Positions 23,977-32,949 of a stretch of 44,982 nucleotides of DNA are shown here, piece after piece. The notes beneath the pieces are model-generated. The model saw nothing but the letters and a program-made list of their open reading frames with translations. It ran no database searches and was not told the DNA's origin. The translations under genes were made by a program, and so were the position numbers. This DNA is from JBFXIE01 sp050176255. GTDB lineage: Bacteria; Pseudomonadota; Gammaproteobacteria; Burkholderiales; Burkholderiaceae_C. The stretch's first letter is position 1. Every line of letters begins with the position of its first letter. The stretch is from the NCBI RefSeq assembly GCF_050176255.1, contig NZ_JBFXIE010000027.1. One strand, written 5' to 3'.

Positions 23977-25242
23977 TTACAGGTCGAACAACAGGCGCGA
24001 CGGGTCTTCCAGCGCGTCCTTCATGGCCACCAGGCCCAGCACGGCCTCGCGGCCGTCGATGATGCGGTGGTCGTACGACATGGCCAGGTAGTTCATCGGA
24101 CGCACCACCACCTGGCCGTTCTCGACCACGGCACGGTCCTTGGTGGCGTGCACGCCCAGGATGGCCGACTGGGGCGGGTTGATGATGGGGGTGGACATCA
24201 TCGAGCCGAAGGTGCCGCCGTTGGAGATGGAGAAGGTGCCGCCGGTCATTTCCTCGATGCCCAGCTTGCCTTCAGCGGCCTTCTTGCCGAACTCGGCGAT
24301 CTTCTTTTCGATGTCGGCAAAGCTCATCTGGTCGGCGTTGCGCAGGATCGGCACCACCAGACCGCGGGGCGAGCCCACGGCAATGCCGATGTCGAAGTAG
24401 CCGTGATAGACGATGTCGTTGCCGTCCACCGAGGCGTTGAGCACCGGATACTTCTTCAGCGCGTGCACCGCGGCCTTCACGAAGAAGGACATGAAGCCCA
24501 GCTTGACGCCATGCTCCTTGGTGAATGCGTCCTGGAACTTCTTGCGCAGCTCCATCACCGGGGCCATGTTCACTTCGTTGAACGTGGTCAGGATGGCGTT
24601 GGTGGACTGCGACTGCAGCAGACGCTCGGCCACGCGGGCGCGCAGGCGGCTCATGGGCACGCGCTGCTCGGGGCGGTCGCCCAGATCAGCGGCGGACGAG
24701 GGAGCAGCCACCTGGGGCAGCGCCTTGGTGGGCACGCCCGTGGGGATCACCGCGGCGGTGGACTTGACGCCACCGGCCACTGCGGCCAGCACGTCGCCCT
24801 TGGTCACGCGGCCATCCTTGCCACTGCCCGCCACCTGGGCGGCGGACAGGTTGTTCTCGGCCAGCAGCTTGGCGGCTGCTGGCATGGCCACGTCGCCCTT
24901 GCTGCCACCAGCGGCAGGGGCCGCGGCCACGGGCGCTGCGGCAGCAGCAGGGGCCGGTGCGGCAGCGGCGGCTGCGGCAGGCGCGGCGGCGCCGGCCTTG
25001 CCTTCGGTGTCGATCCTGGCGATCAGCTGCTCGGCCGTCACCGTGCCGCCGTCACCCACCACGATCTCGGCCAGCACGCCACCGGCGGGCGCGGGCACTT
25101 CGAGGACGACCTTGTCGGTCTCGATCTCGATCAGGATTTCATCGACGGCGACGGCTTCGCCGGCCTTTTTCTTCCAGGTCAGCATGGTGGCCTCGGCCAC
25201 GGATTCGGACAGCTGGGGGACTTTGACTTCTACGATTGCCAT
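23977..25242 (-). CDS. sucB: Dihydrolipoyllysine succinyltransferase (E2 of 2-oxoglutarate dehydrogenase)
   Basis: A 421-residue E2. It begins with one lipoyl domain (MAIVEVKVPQLSESVAEATM) with the lipoylated Lys in EIETDKVVLEV. An Ala/Pro linker follows (about 85-120), then a peripheral subunit-binding domain (AAAKLLAENNLSAAQVAGSG) and the catalytic domain. The active-site His and Asp are in YDHRIIDGREAV near the C-terminus. It transfers succinyl groups to CoA in the TCA cycle. It lies between sucA and lpdA, 49 bases after sucA. Confidence 0.97.
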   Translation of the reverse strand: MAIVEVKVPQLSESVAEATMLTWKKKAGEAVAVDEILIEIETDKVVLEVPAPAGGVLAEIVVGDGGTVTAEQLIARIDTEGKAGAAAPAAAAAAAPAPAAAAAPVAAAPAAGGSKGDVAMPAAAKLLAENNLSAAQVAGSGKDGRVTKGDVLAAVAGGVKSTAAVIPTGVPTKALPQVAAPSSAADLGDRPEQRVPMSRLRARVAERLLQSQSTNAILTTFNEVNMAPVMELRKKFQDAFTKEHGVKLGFMSFFVKAAVHALKKYPVLNASVDGNDIVYHGYFDIGIAVGSPRGLVVPILRNADQMSFADIEKKIAEFGKKAAEGKLGIEEMTGGTFSISNGGTFGSMMSTPIINPPQSAILGVHATKDRAVVENGQVVVRPMNYLAMSYDHRIIDGREAVLGLVAMKDALEDPSRLLFDL

Positions 25243-25291
25243 TTGATTCTTTCCAATGAGGTTTTTGTACTGAAGGTGTGGGTTTGTGGCC

Positions 25292-28168
25292 TTACTTGGT
25301 CAGAACAAAACCCTTGAGCTTGGCAAACGCTGCCTCGACCAGCGCCTTTTGCTGATCCTGGTGCAGGTGCGAGTAACCCACGGCAGGCGATGCCGATGCG
25401 GCGCGACCGGCGTAGCCGAGCTTCTGGCCGTCGAGCATGTTCTCGTGGATGTTGTGCTGGATGAAGAACCAGGCGCCCTGGTTTTGCGGCTCGTCCTGGC
25501 ACCACACGATGTCTGTGGCGCTGGCGTACTTCTTGATCTCGGCCGCAAAGGCCTTGTGCGGGAAGGGGTACAGCTGCTCCACGCGGATGATGGCCACGTC
25601 GGTGGCGGCCTTTTCGGCGCGCTTTTTCACCAGGTCGTAGTACACCTTGCCCGAGCAGGCGATGACGCGCTTGACCTTGGCCGCGTTCTTCACAATGGCC
25701 TCGTCCTGCTCCGGGATCACCGTCTGGAAGCCGCCCTTGGTGAACTCGGACAGCGGCGAGGTGGCATCCTTGTTCCGCAGCAGCGACTTCGGGGTCATGA
25801 TGACCAGCGGCTTGCGCAGGTTGCGCACCATCTGGCGGCGCAGCACGTGGAAGATCTGGCTGGCCGTGGTGGGCTGCACGATCTGCATGTTGGTGTCGGC
25901 GGCCAGCTGCATGAAGCGCTCCAGGCGGGCCGAGCTGTGCTCGGGACCCTGACCCTCGTAGCCGTGCGGCAGCATCAGCGTGATGCCGTTGACGCGGCCC
26001 CACTTCACTTCGCCAGAGGCGATGAACTGGTCGATCACCACCTGCGCGCCGTTGGCGAAGTCGCCAAACTGGGCTTCCCAGATCACCAGGGTGTTGGGGT
26101 CGTTGGAGGCGTAGCCGTACTCGAAGGCCAGCACGGCCTCTTCGGACAGGATGGAGTCAATGACGGTGAACGGCGCCTGGTTCTCTGCCACGTTCTGCAG
26201 CGGGATGTAGGTGCCCTCGTCCCACTTCTCGCGCTTTTGGTCGTGCACAACGGCATGGCGGTGGGTGAAGGTGCCGCGGCCGCAATCCTCGCCCGACAGG
26301 CGCACAGGGTAGCCCGAGGCGACCAGCGAGGCAAAAGCCATGTGCTCGCCCATGCCCCAATCGACGTTGATCTCGCCACGGCCCATGGCGGCGCGGTCGT
26401 CATAGACCTTCTTGACCAGCTGGTGCGGCGTCACCGTGGGGGGCAGCGTCGTGATCTTCTCGGCCACGCGCTTCCACTCGGACAGCGGGATGGCGGTATC
26501 GCCCGCGTCGGTCCACTTCTGGTCCAGGAAGGGGCTCCAGTCCACGGCGTACTTGCTCTTGAAGTTGGTCAGCACCGGATCGACCGTGTGCTTGCCTTCA
26601 TCCATGGCGGCGCGGTAAGCCTTGGCCATGTCGTCGCCCAGCGTCTCGCCCAGGCCCTGCGCGGCCAGCTTGTCGGCATACAGCTTGCGGGTGCCGGGGT
26701 GCTGGCCGATCTTCTTGTACATCAGCGGCTGGGTGAGCATGGGGGTGTCCTGCTCGTTGTGGCCCAGCTTGCGAAAGCAGATGATGTCCACGACCACGTC
26801 CTTGGCAAATTCCATGCGGAATTCCAGGGCCAGCTGCATGGCCAGCACCACGGCTTCGGGGTCGTCGCCGTTCACGTGCAGCACGGGCGACTCGATCATC
26901 TTGACGATGTCGGTGCAGTACAGCGTGGAGCGGGTGTCACGCGGGTCGGAGGTGGTGAAGCCGATCTGGTTGTTGATGATCAGGTGCACCGTGCCGCCCG
27001 TGGTGTAGCCGCGGGTCTGGGCCAGCGCCAGGGTTTCCTGGTTCACGCCCTGGCCGGCGAAGGCGGCGTCGCCGTGCACCAGCACGGGCAGCACCTGCTT
27101 GCCGTGAGGATCGGCGCGGCGGTCCATGCGCGAGCGCACCGAACCCTCCACCACGGGGTTGACGATCTCCAGGTGCGAGGGGTTGAAGGCCAGCGACAAG
27201 TGCACCGGGCCGCCTGCGGTGGACACGTCGGAGCTGAAGCCCTGGTGGTATTTCACGTCACCGGCGGGCAGGTCTTCGGGGGCGGTGTGCTCGAACTCGG
27301 CAAACAAGTCCTTGGGCATCTTGCCCAGGGTGTTGACCAGCACGTTCAGGCGGCCGCGGTGGGCCATGCCGATCACCACTTCCTGCACGCCCTTGACGCC
27401 AGCGGAGTTGATCAGCTCATCCATCGCCGCAATGAAGGACTCGCCGCCCTCCAGGGAGAAGCGCTTTTGACCCACGTATTTGGTGTGCAGGTAGCGCTCC
27501 AGCCCCTCAGCAGCGGTCAGGCGCTCGAGGATGCGCTTTTTCTTGTCGGCCGAGAAATTGGGCTTGCTGCGGATGGACTCCAGCTTTTGCTGCCACCAGC
27601 GCTTCTGGTTCTGATCGGTGGCATACATGAACTCGACGCCGATAGTGCCGCAGTAGGTTTCGCGCAGAGCGTTGATCAGCTCGCGCAGAGGCATCTTGTC
27701 TTTGCCGAAGAAGGTGTTGCTGGTGTCAAACACCGTTTCCTGGTCGGCATCGCTGAAACCGTAAAACGACGGCTCCAGCTCGGGAATCTGGGGGCGCTCG
27801 GTGCGCTTGAGGGGATCCAGATCGGCCCAGCGCTGGCCCACGTTGCGGTAAGCGGCGATCAGCTGCTGCGCGGCGGTGCGCTTGCGGCCCATTTCGGCGT
27901 CGGCGCTGGCCACCACCACCTTGGTGCCGCCGGCCTTGGCGCGCTCGGCAAAGGCGTTGATGACGGGCAGGTGGGGCACGTCCTTGGCGTTGCTGCCGTC
28001 CACGGCGGGGACGTGCTGCAGCGCATCAAAATACTCGCGCCACGAATCGGGCACGCTGCCAGGGTTGGCCAGGTAGTTCTCGTACATCTCTTCGACGTAG
28101 GGCGCATTGCCGCCGAAGAGGTAGGTATTGCCTTGGTAGGCTTGATATACGGATGTCGGTTCGCTCAT
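25292..28168 (-). CDS. sucA: 2-oxoglutarate dehydrogenase E1
   Basis: A 958-residue thiamine diphosphate enzyme (E. coli 933) that decarboxylates 2-oxoglutarate and succinylates the lipoyl arm of SucB. Recognisable parts: the N-terminal YLFGGNAPYVEEMYENYLAN, the active-site region GMAHRGRLNVLVNTLGKMPK, the ThDP/Mg motif with HGDAAFAGQGVNQET and INNQIGFTTSDPRDTRST, and the C-terminal half with EYGYASNDPNTLVIWEAQFG. The ATG has GGAGGTGAG before it. It leads the sucA-sucB-lpdA operon and diverges from the AI-2E family gene, with about 200 bases between them. Confidence 0.97.
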   Translation of the reverse strand: MSEPTSVYQAYQGNTYLFGGNAPYVEEMYENYLANPGSVPDSWREYFDALQHVPAVDGSNAKDVPHLPVINAFAERAKAGGTKVVVASADAEMGRKRTAAQQLIAAYRNVGQRWADLDPLKRTERPQIPELEPSFYGFSDADQETVFDTSNTFFGKDKMPLRELINALRETYCGTIGVEFMYATDQNQKRWWQQKLESIRSKPNFSADKKKRILERLTAAEGLERYLHTKYVGQKRFSLEGGESFIAAMDELINSAGVKGVQEVVIGMAHRGRLNVLVNTLGKMPKDLFAEFEHTAPEDLPAGDVKYHQGFSSDVSTAGGPVHLSLAFNPSHLEIVNPVVEGSVRSRMDRRADPHGKQVLPVLVHGDAAFAGQGVNQETLALAQTRGYTTGGTVHLIINNQIGFTTSDPRDTRSTLYCTDIVKMIESPVLHVNGDDPEAVVLAMQLALEFRMEFAKDVVVDIICFRKLGHNEQDTPMLTQPLMYKKIGQHPGTRKLYADKLAAQGLGETLGDDMAKAYRAAMDEGKHTVDPVLTNFKSKYAVDWSPFLDQKWTDAGDTAIPLSEWKRVAEKITTLPPTVTPHQLVKKVYDDRAAMGRGEINVDWGMGEHMAFASLVASGYPVRLSGEDCGRGTFTHRHAVVHDQKREKWDEGTYIPLQNVAENQAPFTVIDSILSEEAVLAFEYGYASNDPNTLVIWEAQFGDFANGAQVVIDQFIASGEVKWGRVNGITLMLPHGYEGQGPEHSSARLERFMQLAADTNMQIVQPTTASQIFHVLRRQMVRNLRKPLVIMTPKSLLRNKDATSPLSEFTKGGFQTVIPEQDEAIVKNAAKVKRVIACSGKVYYDLVKKRAEKAATDVAIIRVEQLYPFPHKAFAAEIKKYASATDIVWCQDEPQNQGAWFFIQHNIHENMLDGQKLGYAGRAASASPAVGYSHLHQDQQKALVEAAFAKLKGFVLTK

Positions 28169-28372
28169 GTTCCGCTCACCTCCGCTTTCCTGGGGAAAGC
28201 TTTAGCTGGTTGATAAACCTTCCGCGTCACGGCTGAACCGGTTGGCGGATGCGACTGTGGCAGGGGAAGGGCCGTCTAGGGCTCGCCATTGTGCCACCGA
28301 ACCAGACTCCGGACGTCGGGCTTTCTCTGTGTCCTGGCTTACATTTGGGGCCATTCGTTACGCCCATCCGCC

Positions 28373-29431
28373 ATGAACCATCCCCTGCTACAGAACCGCA
28401 CCTTGCTGCTGCTGCTGACCACCGTGACCCTGGCCTTCGGCACCATTTTGTGGCCGCTCAATGGCGCCATTTTCTGGGGCGTCGTACTGGCGATTTTGTT
28501 CACCCCGCTGCACCGCCGGCTCTTGCGGCACATGCCCCGCAAACCCAACCTGGCCGCCCTGGCCACGCTGTGCGTGTGCCTGGTGATGGTGATCCTGCCC
28601 ATGGTGTTCATCGGCATCTCGCTGACGCAAGAGGCCATCGTGGCCTACGACCGCGCCCGGTCGGGGCAGATGAACTTCGGCGCCTACCTGCAGCAGGTGC
28701 TGGCGGCCTTGCCCGTCTGGGTTCTGGAGCTGCTCAACCGCTTTCATCTCACGTCGATGGCCGATGTGCAGGAACGCCTGGCGTCCGTGGGCACCCAGGC
28801 CAGCCGGCTGGTGGCGACCATGGCGCTGGATGCGGGGCAAAACACGCTGCAGTTCCTTGTCAGCTTCGGCGTCATGCTGTATCTGCTGTTTTTTCTTCTG
28901 CGCGACGGCGCCCGGCTGGCGGTGCGCATCCGCGATGCCATTCCGCTGGAGCCGGCGCACAAAGAGAAACTCATCCTCAAGTTCACCACCGTGATCCGCG
29001 CCACCGTCAAGGGCAACATCGTGGTGGCTGGCGTGCAGGGCGCGCTGGGCGGCTTCATCTTCTGGGCACTAGGCATCCAGGGCCCGGTGATGTGGGGCGT
29101 GCTGATGGCCTTTCTGTCACTGCTGCCCGCCGTGGGCGCCGGATTGATCTGGGGCCCGGTGGCCATCTACTTTCTGGCCACCGGCGCCAGCACGCAGGGC
29201 ATCATCCTCACGGCCTATGGCGTGGGCGTCATCGGGCTGGTGGACAACCTGCTGCGCCCGCTGCTGGTGGGCAAGGACACCAAAATGCCCGACTACGTGG
29301 TGCTGATCTCCACCCTGGGCGGCATGGCGCTGTTCGGGCTGACGGGCTTCGTGATCGGCCCGGTCATCGCGGCCCTGTTCATCGCCACCTGGGACTTGTT
29401 CGCACCACCAGCGGCTGACGAAAGCTCCTGA
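28373..29431 (+). CDS. AI-2E family transporter (PerM/TqsA-like)
   Basis: A 352-residue membrane protein with the PF01594-type layout. Two close membrane segments lie at the N-terminus (TLLLLLTTVTLAFGTILWPL and GAIFWGVVLAILF). A third follows (LAALATLCVCLVMVILPMVF), then a long soluble stretch (about 95-160). The C-terminal membrane bundle includes FLSLLPAVGAGLIWGPVAIY and ISTLGGMALFGLTGFVIGPV. Members export diverse small molecules or sodium/protons, so autoinducer-2 should not be assumed as the substrate. I use the ATG at 28373; the frame continues upstream without a good start. Confidence 0.9.
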   Translation: MNHPLLQNRTLLLLLTTVTLAFGTILWPLNGAIFWGVVLAILFTPLHRRLLRHMPRKPNLAALATLCVCLVMVILPMVFIGISLTQEAIVAYDRARSGQMNFGAYLQQVLAALPVWVLELLNRFHLTSMADVQERLASVGTQASRLVATMALDAGQNTLQFLVSFGVMLYLLFFLLRDGARLAVRIRDAIPLEPAHKEKLILKFTTVIRATVKGNIVVAGVQGALGGFIFWALGIQGPVMWGVLMAFLSLLPAVGAGLIWGPVAIYFLATGASTQGIILTAYGVGVIGLVDNLLRPLLVGKDTKMPDYVVLISTLGGMALFGLTGFVIGPVIAALFIATWDLFAPPAADESS

Positions 29432-29564
29432 AAACGTAGCTGCACACACCCAGCCTACCTGCGCTGCAGGCCAAAAACGTCCACAGGGTCACGCTCATCG
29501 TCTGGCATGCTGCGCGCCAAGGTGCCACACTGCGCCCTTCATCCGTACGCCAAGGAGCAACGCC

Positions 29565-30431
29565 GTGAACACCCACGACACCGTGTACGCCTGCATCGAC
29601 GGACTGGCCACCACCCATGCCGTGGTGGACGGCGCCTGCTGGGCAGCGCAGCGCCTGCGCGCGCCCATGGCACTGCTGCACACACTGCAGCGCCCCGAGC
29701 CCATGCCGCCCGTGGGCGACTACAGCGGCGTGATCGGCATGGGCGCGCAAGACGTGCTGCTGCAGCGCCTGAACACGCTGGACGAAGAACGCAGCCAGGT
29801 GGCGCAACAGGCTGCCCGGCGCATGCTGGCCGAAGCCCAGGCGCACGCCGAAGCGGCGGGCGTGCCTTCGCCGCAAGTGCTACTGCGCCACGGCGAGCTG
29901 ACCGACGTGCTGCTGGAGCAAGAGCCCAGCGCGCGCCTTTTCGTGCTGGGGCGCCAGCACCGCGCCACGGCGGCGCGCAAGCTGCGGCTGGACTATCGGG
30001 TCGAAGGCGTGATCCGCAGCGTGCGCCAGCCTGTGCTGGTGATGACCGCACCCGACTTCACGGCGCCCCGCGGCTTCGTCATCGCCTTTGACGGCAGCGA
30101 CACCGCCCGCCGCGCCGTGCATGCCGTGGCCCGCAGCCCGCTGCTGCAGGGCATGGCCGGGCTGCTGGCGCTGGCAGGCGAGCCCACGCTGGAGATGCTG
30201 CAGGCGCTGCAGGATGCGCAAGACCACCTGGAGCAGGCAGGCTTCGAAGTCGTCACCCAGATCGTGCCCGGCGTACCAGAGCAGGCCCTGCCCGCCCTGC
30301 TGCAGGCGCGCGGCAACATGCTGCTGGTGCTGGGCGCGTATGGACACTCGCGCATCCGCCAGCTCATCGTGGGCAGCACCACCACCGCGCTGCTGCGGCT
30401 GTGCACCGTGCCTGTGCTGGTGTTGCGCTAA
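29565..30431 (+). CDS. Universal stress protein, two tandem UspA domains
   Basis: A 288-residue cytoplasmic protein made of two Usp folds. The first (about 1-150) begins VYACIDGLATTHAVVDGACW and has a poor nucleotide loop. The second (about 160-288) has the ATP-binding signature GAYGHSRIRQLIVGS followed by TVPVLVLR. The start is GTG, with AAGGAG eight bases upstream. Usp proteins respond to starvation or redox stress; the trigger here is not visible. It stands alone between the AI-2E family permease and a dispersed repeat. Confidence 0.92.
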   Translation: MNTHDTVYACIDGLATTHAVVDGACWAAQRLRAPMALLHTLQRPEPMPPVGDYSGVIGMGAQDVLLQRLNTLDEERSQVAQQAARRMLAEAQAHAEAAGVPSPQVLLRHGELTDVLLEQEPSARLFVLGRQHRATAARKLRLDYRVEGVIRSVRQPVLVMTAPDFTAPRGFVIAFDGSDTARRAVHAVARSPLLQGMAGLLALAGEPTLEMLQALQDAQDHLEQAGFEVVTQIVPGVPEQALPALLQARGNMLLVLGAYGHSRIRQLIVGSTTTALLRLCTVPVLVLR

Positions 30432-30485
30432 CCATGGTTAACCCCGGATGAGCGCCTGAAGCTCAGACTCAGCGCTATTTTTAGC

Positions 30486-30522
30486 GTAGCTACAAGCGCT
30501 TGAAAACCAAGGGCTGCAGGCA
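30486..30522 (-). repeat. Dispersed repeat, copy D
   Basis: On the minus strand: GCCTGCAGCCCTTG, GTTT, then TCAAGCGCTTGTAGCTACG. It lies in the spacer between the convergent usp and isomerase genes. Confidence 0.75.
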
Positions 30523-30546
30523 TTTGTTGCTATTAGCGCACCACCC

Positions 30547-31365
30547 TCAGCTCAGCCGCATGCGCCAGCGCCGCGCCCAGGCCAGCCCCTGCGTGGTGCC
30601 GCCCGCGCCCGACTGGCGGGGACGGTATTCGCAGCCCACCCAGCCGTCAAAGCCGCAGGCGACGCTGATTTCGTCGATCACGCCCAGCAGGTAGTCGGCG
30701 TTCAACTCGCCGTGGTCGGGCTCATGCCTCTCGGGCACGCCCGCGATTTGCATGTGCCCCACCCGCCCCGTGGGCAGGTATTGGCGGATCTTCATGGTCA
30801 GGTCGCCTTCCATGATCTGGCAGTGGTACAGATCCAGCTGCACCTGCACATTCGGCGCACCAATCTCTTGCACCAGCGCGTGCGCCTCGTGCTGGAGCTG
30901 CAAGAAATACCCCGGCATGTCGCGCCCGTTGATGGGCTCGATCATCAGCCGCACGCCCTGGCGCGCGGCCTGGCTGGCAGCCCAGCGCAGGTTGCGCACA
31001 TAGCAGGCGCGCGCCTCTTGCTGCGCCAGCCCGGCCGGAACCACGCCAGCCATCACATGGATGCGCTCGCAGCGCAGCACCTGCGCATAGTGCAGCGCCA
31101 GCGCCAGACCGTCCTGGAACTGCGCCTCGCGCCCGGGCTGGCAGGCCAGCCCGCGCTCGCCCGCCGCCCAGTCGCCCGGGGGGGCGTTGAACAACACCTG
31201 GGTCAGGCGGTGGTCGGCCAGGCGCTGTGCGATCTGCGGCGCGGGGTGGTCGTACGGAAACAGATACTCCACGCCCTGAAAACCATCGCGCGCGGCGGCG
31301 CCGAAGCGATCCAGAAAGTCATGCTCGGCATAGAGCATGGAGAGATTGGCGGCAAGGCGAGGCAT
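30547..31365 (-). CDS. Hydroxypyruvate / 2-oxo-tetronate isomerase-like protein
   Basis: A 272-residue TIM-barrel protein of the AP endonuclease 2 fold, Hyi/OtnI group. It starts MPRLAANLSMLYAEHDFLDR. It carries the motifs VEYLFPYDHP, VLFNAPPGDWAAGERGLAC, LMIEPINGRDMPGYFL and HMQIAGVPERHEPDHGELN, then WVGCEYRP. The glutamates in IEPIN and GCEYRP match the metal and catalytic pair of the family. Members interconvert hydroxypyruvate and tartronate semialdehyde, or act on 2-oxo-tetronates. No glyoxylate or tetronate genes are adjacent, so the substrate is open. I prefer the ATG at 31365 to one eight codons upstream on family grounds. Confidence 0.85.
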   Translation of the reverse strand: MPRLAANLSMLYAEHDFLDRFGAAARDGFQGVEYLFPYDHPAPQIAQRLADHRLTQVLFNAPPGDWAAGERGLACQPGREAQFQDGLALALHYAQVLRCERIHVMAGVVPAGLAQQEARACYVRNLRWAASQAARQGVRLMIEPINGRDMPGYFLQLQHEAHALVQEIGAPNVQVQLDLYHCQIMEGDLTMKIRQYLPTGRVGHMQIAGVPERHEPDHGELNADYLLGVIDEISVACGFDGWVGCEYRPRQSGAGGTTQGLAWARRWRMRLS

Positions 31366-31386
31366 ACAGGCAGGCAGCTCAGCAAA

Positions 31387-31419
31387 CAAAAAAGGGCGCC
31401 AGGTGAGAACTGGCGCCCT
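31387..31419 (-). terminator. Terminator after the DUF4382-type lipoprotein gene
   Basis: AGGGCGCCAG and CTGGCGCCCT form a perfect 10-bp stem with a 7-base loop, followed on the minus strand by TTTTTTGTTT. It lies between the lipoprotein gene and the isomerase gene. Confidence 0.85.
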
Positions 31420-31446
31420 GCATTCTAGGAACGGCGCGCGGACGAC

Positions 31447-32628
31447 TCAGGGGAAGGTGAAGTTCACCGACTGGGTTGCTCCTGCCCCCAGCATCAGGGT
31501 TTGCTGTTTGTCGGCCTGTCCCGCCAGGCGGGCCTGGACGATGTAGCGCCCGGCAGCGCCTACGTCCGCCGTGAACACCAGGGGACTGGGCGCCGCGGCA
31601 TAGGGCGCGACCAACGGCGCGGCAGTGGGCAGGGTATAGCGATAAGCGCCGGACACGCCATCCACGGGCCTGGCCGCCACTTCGACCGTGCCGGCCACCG
31701 TCAGCGGCTGCAGGGCCCGCACCCGGGCGTCCACCGGCGTGGTGCCGTTCACCGTGGCTACGGGCGATTCGGGCAGCGACAGGCCTTGTGTGGACGCTCC
31801 GATGGTGGTGACCTGCTCGGCCTGCACCGGCACCTGGGTCACCACGGCCGTGGTGCGGCCCGGCGCGGTCAGCACCAGCGTGTAGCTGCCCGGCACCACC
31901 GGCTGCAGCAGGTATCGGCCCGATGCGTCCGGCACGGTGGCGCGCACCACCTCCCCCTGGGACTGCAGCGTGACCGTGGCGCCAAGGCCTGGCTCGACAA
32001 AGCCCTGCACGCCCGAGACCAGACGCGGAATCACCGACACCACGGGCTTGAGCAGGTAGCGCCCCGACGCACCGGCCGTGACGACGGACTTGCAGGCATC
32101 GAAGTCCAGCACGAAGTCCGCCATCTGATTGGCAGCAATGTCGATGTTCACATTCATCTTCAGGCCGCTTTGCTGGCCGCTGGGCGTGGTCAGCGCCACC
32201 TCGCCCGAGCCTGTGGGCACCACGGAGTTGGCAAACGGCGCCGCCCCGCCATTGCTGGCCAGCACCAGCCGCATCTGGGTGTACTTGCCGGCGGGCAGCG
32301 GCAGCTCGCCCAGCTCCTGCAGCACGCCGTTGGTCAGCGACAGCAGGTCCACGCGGCGTGCCGGGTTCAGGGTGAGTTCATGCCAGCCAGCGGCGTCGTC
32401 CGCCGCCGATGCGCTTTGGTGCACACGTATTTTCTGCACGGAGACATTCACAGCGTCATATCCGCAGCTGGGCGCGTCGGTCAGCGCCAGCTTCAGGGTG
32501 CCGGTGCCGTCGCCGCCACTGCCGCTGCCACCACCACCGCCGCCGCCACATGCGGCCAGGGCAGCCAGCGCGGTGGCGCCGGTCCAGTACTTCCAACGGG
32601 TAAGAGGGGTGGTGCTCATGGTTTTCAT
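31447..32628 (-). CDS. DUF4382-type lipoprotein with carboxypeptidase-regulatory-like domain
   Basis: A 393-residue lipoprotein. The signal peptide ends in LAALAACG, so Cys is the lipidated residue. A Gly/Ser linker (about 33-45) follows. The N-terminal domain (TLKLALTDAPSCGYDAVNVS to about residue 190) fits the DUF4382 pattern. After FVEPGLGATVTLQSQGEVVR comes a carboxypeptidase-regulatory-like beta-sandwich (about 205-280), then a final beta-rich repeat. The start has GGAGG very close to the ATG at 32628; an ATG three codons later (32619) has better spacing and is an alternative. Function unknown; probably at the outer membrane or surface. The Gly linker is encoded by a pure trinucleotide run that may vary in length. 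Confidence 0.8.
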   Translation of the reverse strand: MKTMSTTPLTRWKYWTGATALAALAACGGGGGGGSGSGGDGTGTLKLALTDAPSCGYDAVNVSVQKIRVHQSASAADDAAGWHELTLNPARRVDLLSLTNGVLQELGELPLPAGKYTQMRLVLASNGGAAPFANSVVPTGSGEVALTTPSGQQSGLKMNVNIDIAANQMADFVLDFDACKSVVTAGASGRYLLKPVVSVIPRLVSGVQGFVEPGLGATVTLQSQGEVVRATVPDASGRYLLQPVVPGSYTLVLTAPGRTTAVVTQVPVQAEQVTTIGASTQGLSLPESPVATVNGTTPVDARVRALQPLTVAGTVEVAARPVDGVSGAYRYTLPTAAPLVAPYAAAPSPLVFTADVGAAGRYIVQARLAGQADKQQTLMLGAGATQSVNFTFP

Positions 32629-32949
32629 CGCCTCCAAGGAGTTGCATTCCGATACAGACGCTGACCAAGTCGGCCCGGCAGCGCCGGGCGCATTGTGTGA
32701 GCCCGGCCCGGCTACACCCGACAGCCGAGTGTCAGATGTGTTGCCCGATGTAGTCCGCGCAATGGCAGCAGCGCGCATTGCGCACACTGCGTGGCACCGA
32801 TTTGCCTTGAGCATACGGGCGCCTGACGCTACCAAACCAATAGCACCCAACACCAAGGCGCAGGGCGCATGTTGCGCCCTTGTCCTACATTGGATGCAGT
32901 GGGCGCTGCCAGTGCACCGGGCGCGCTCTCGGCGCGGCAAGGCCCCCGC
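32629..32949. other. Intergenic region upstream of the DUF4382-type gene; nothing recognised
   Basis: About 320 bases between the lipoprotein start and the end of yejF. No open frame here has a ribosome binding site or a known sequence. It must hold the lipoprotein promoter; I cannot place the boxes with confidence. A short imperfect palindrome (GCGCGCATTGCGC) lies near 32772-32784. Confidence 0.4.

Noticed and set aside
25286..28213. Long open frame of about 975 codons antisense to sucA
   Set aside because: A shadow of sucA on the opposite strand, with low-complexity composition.
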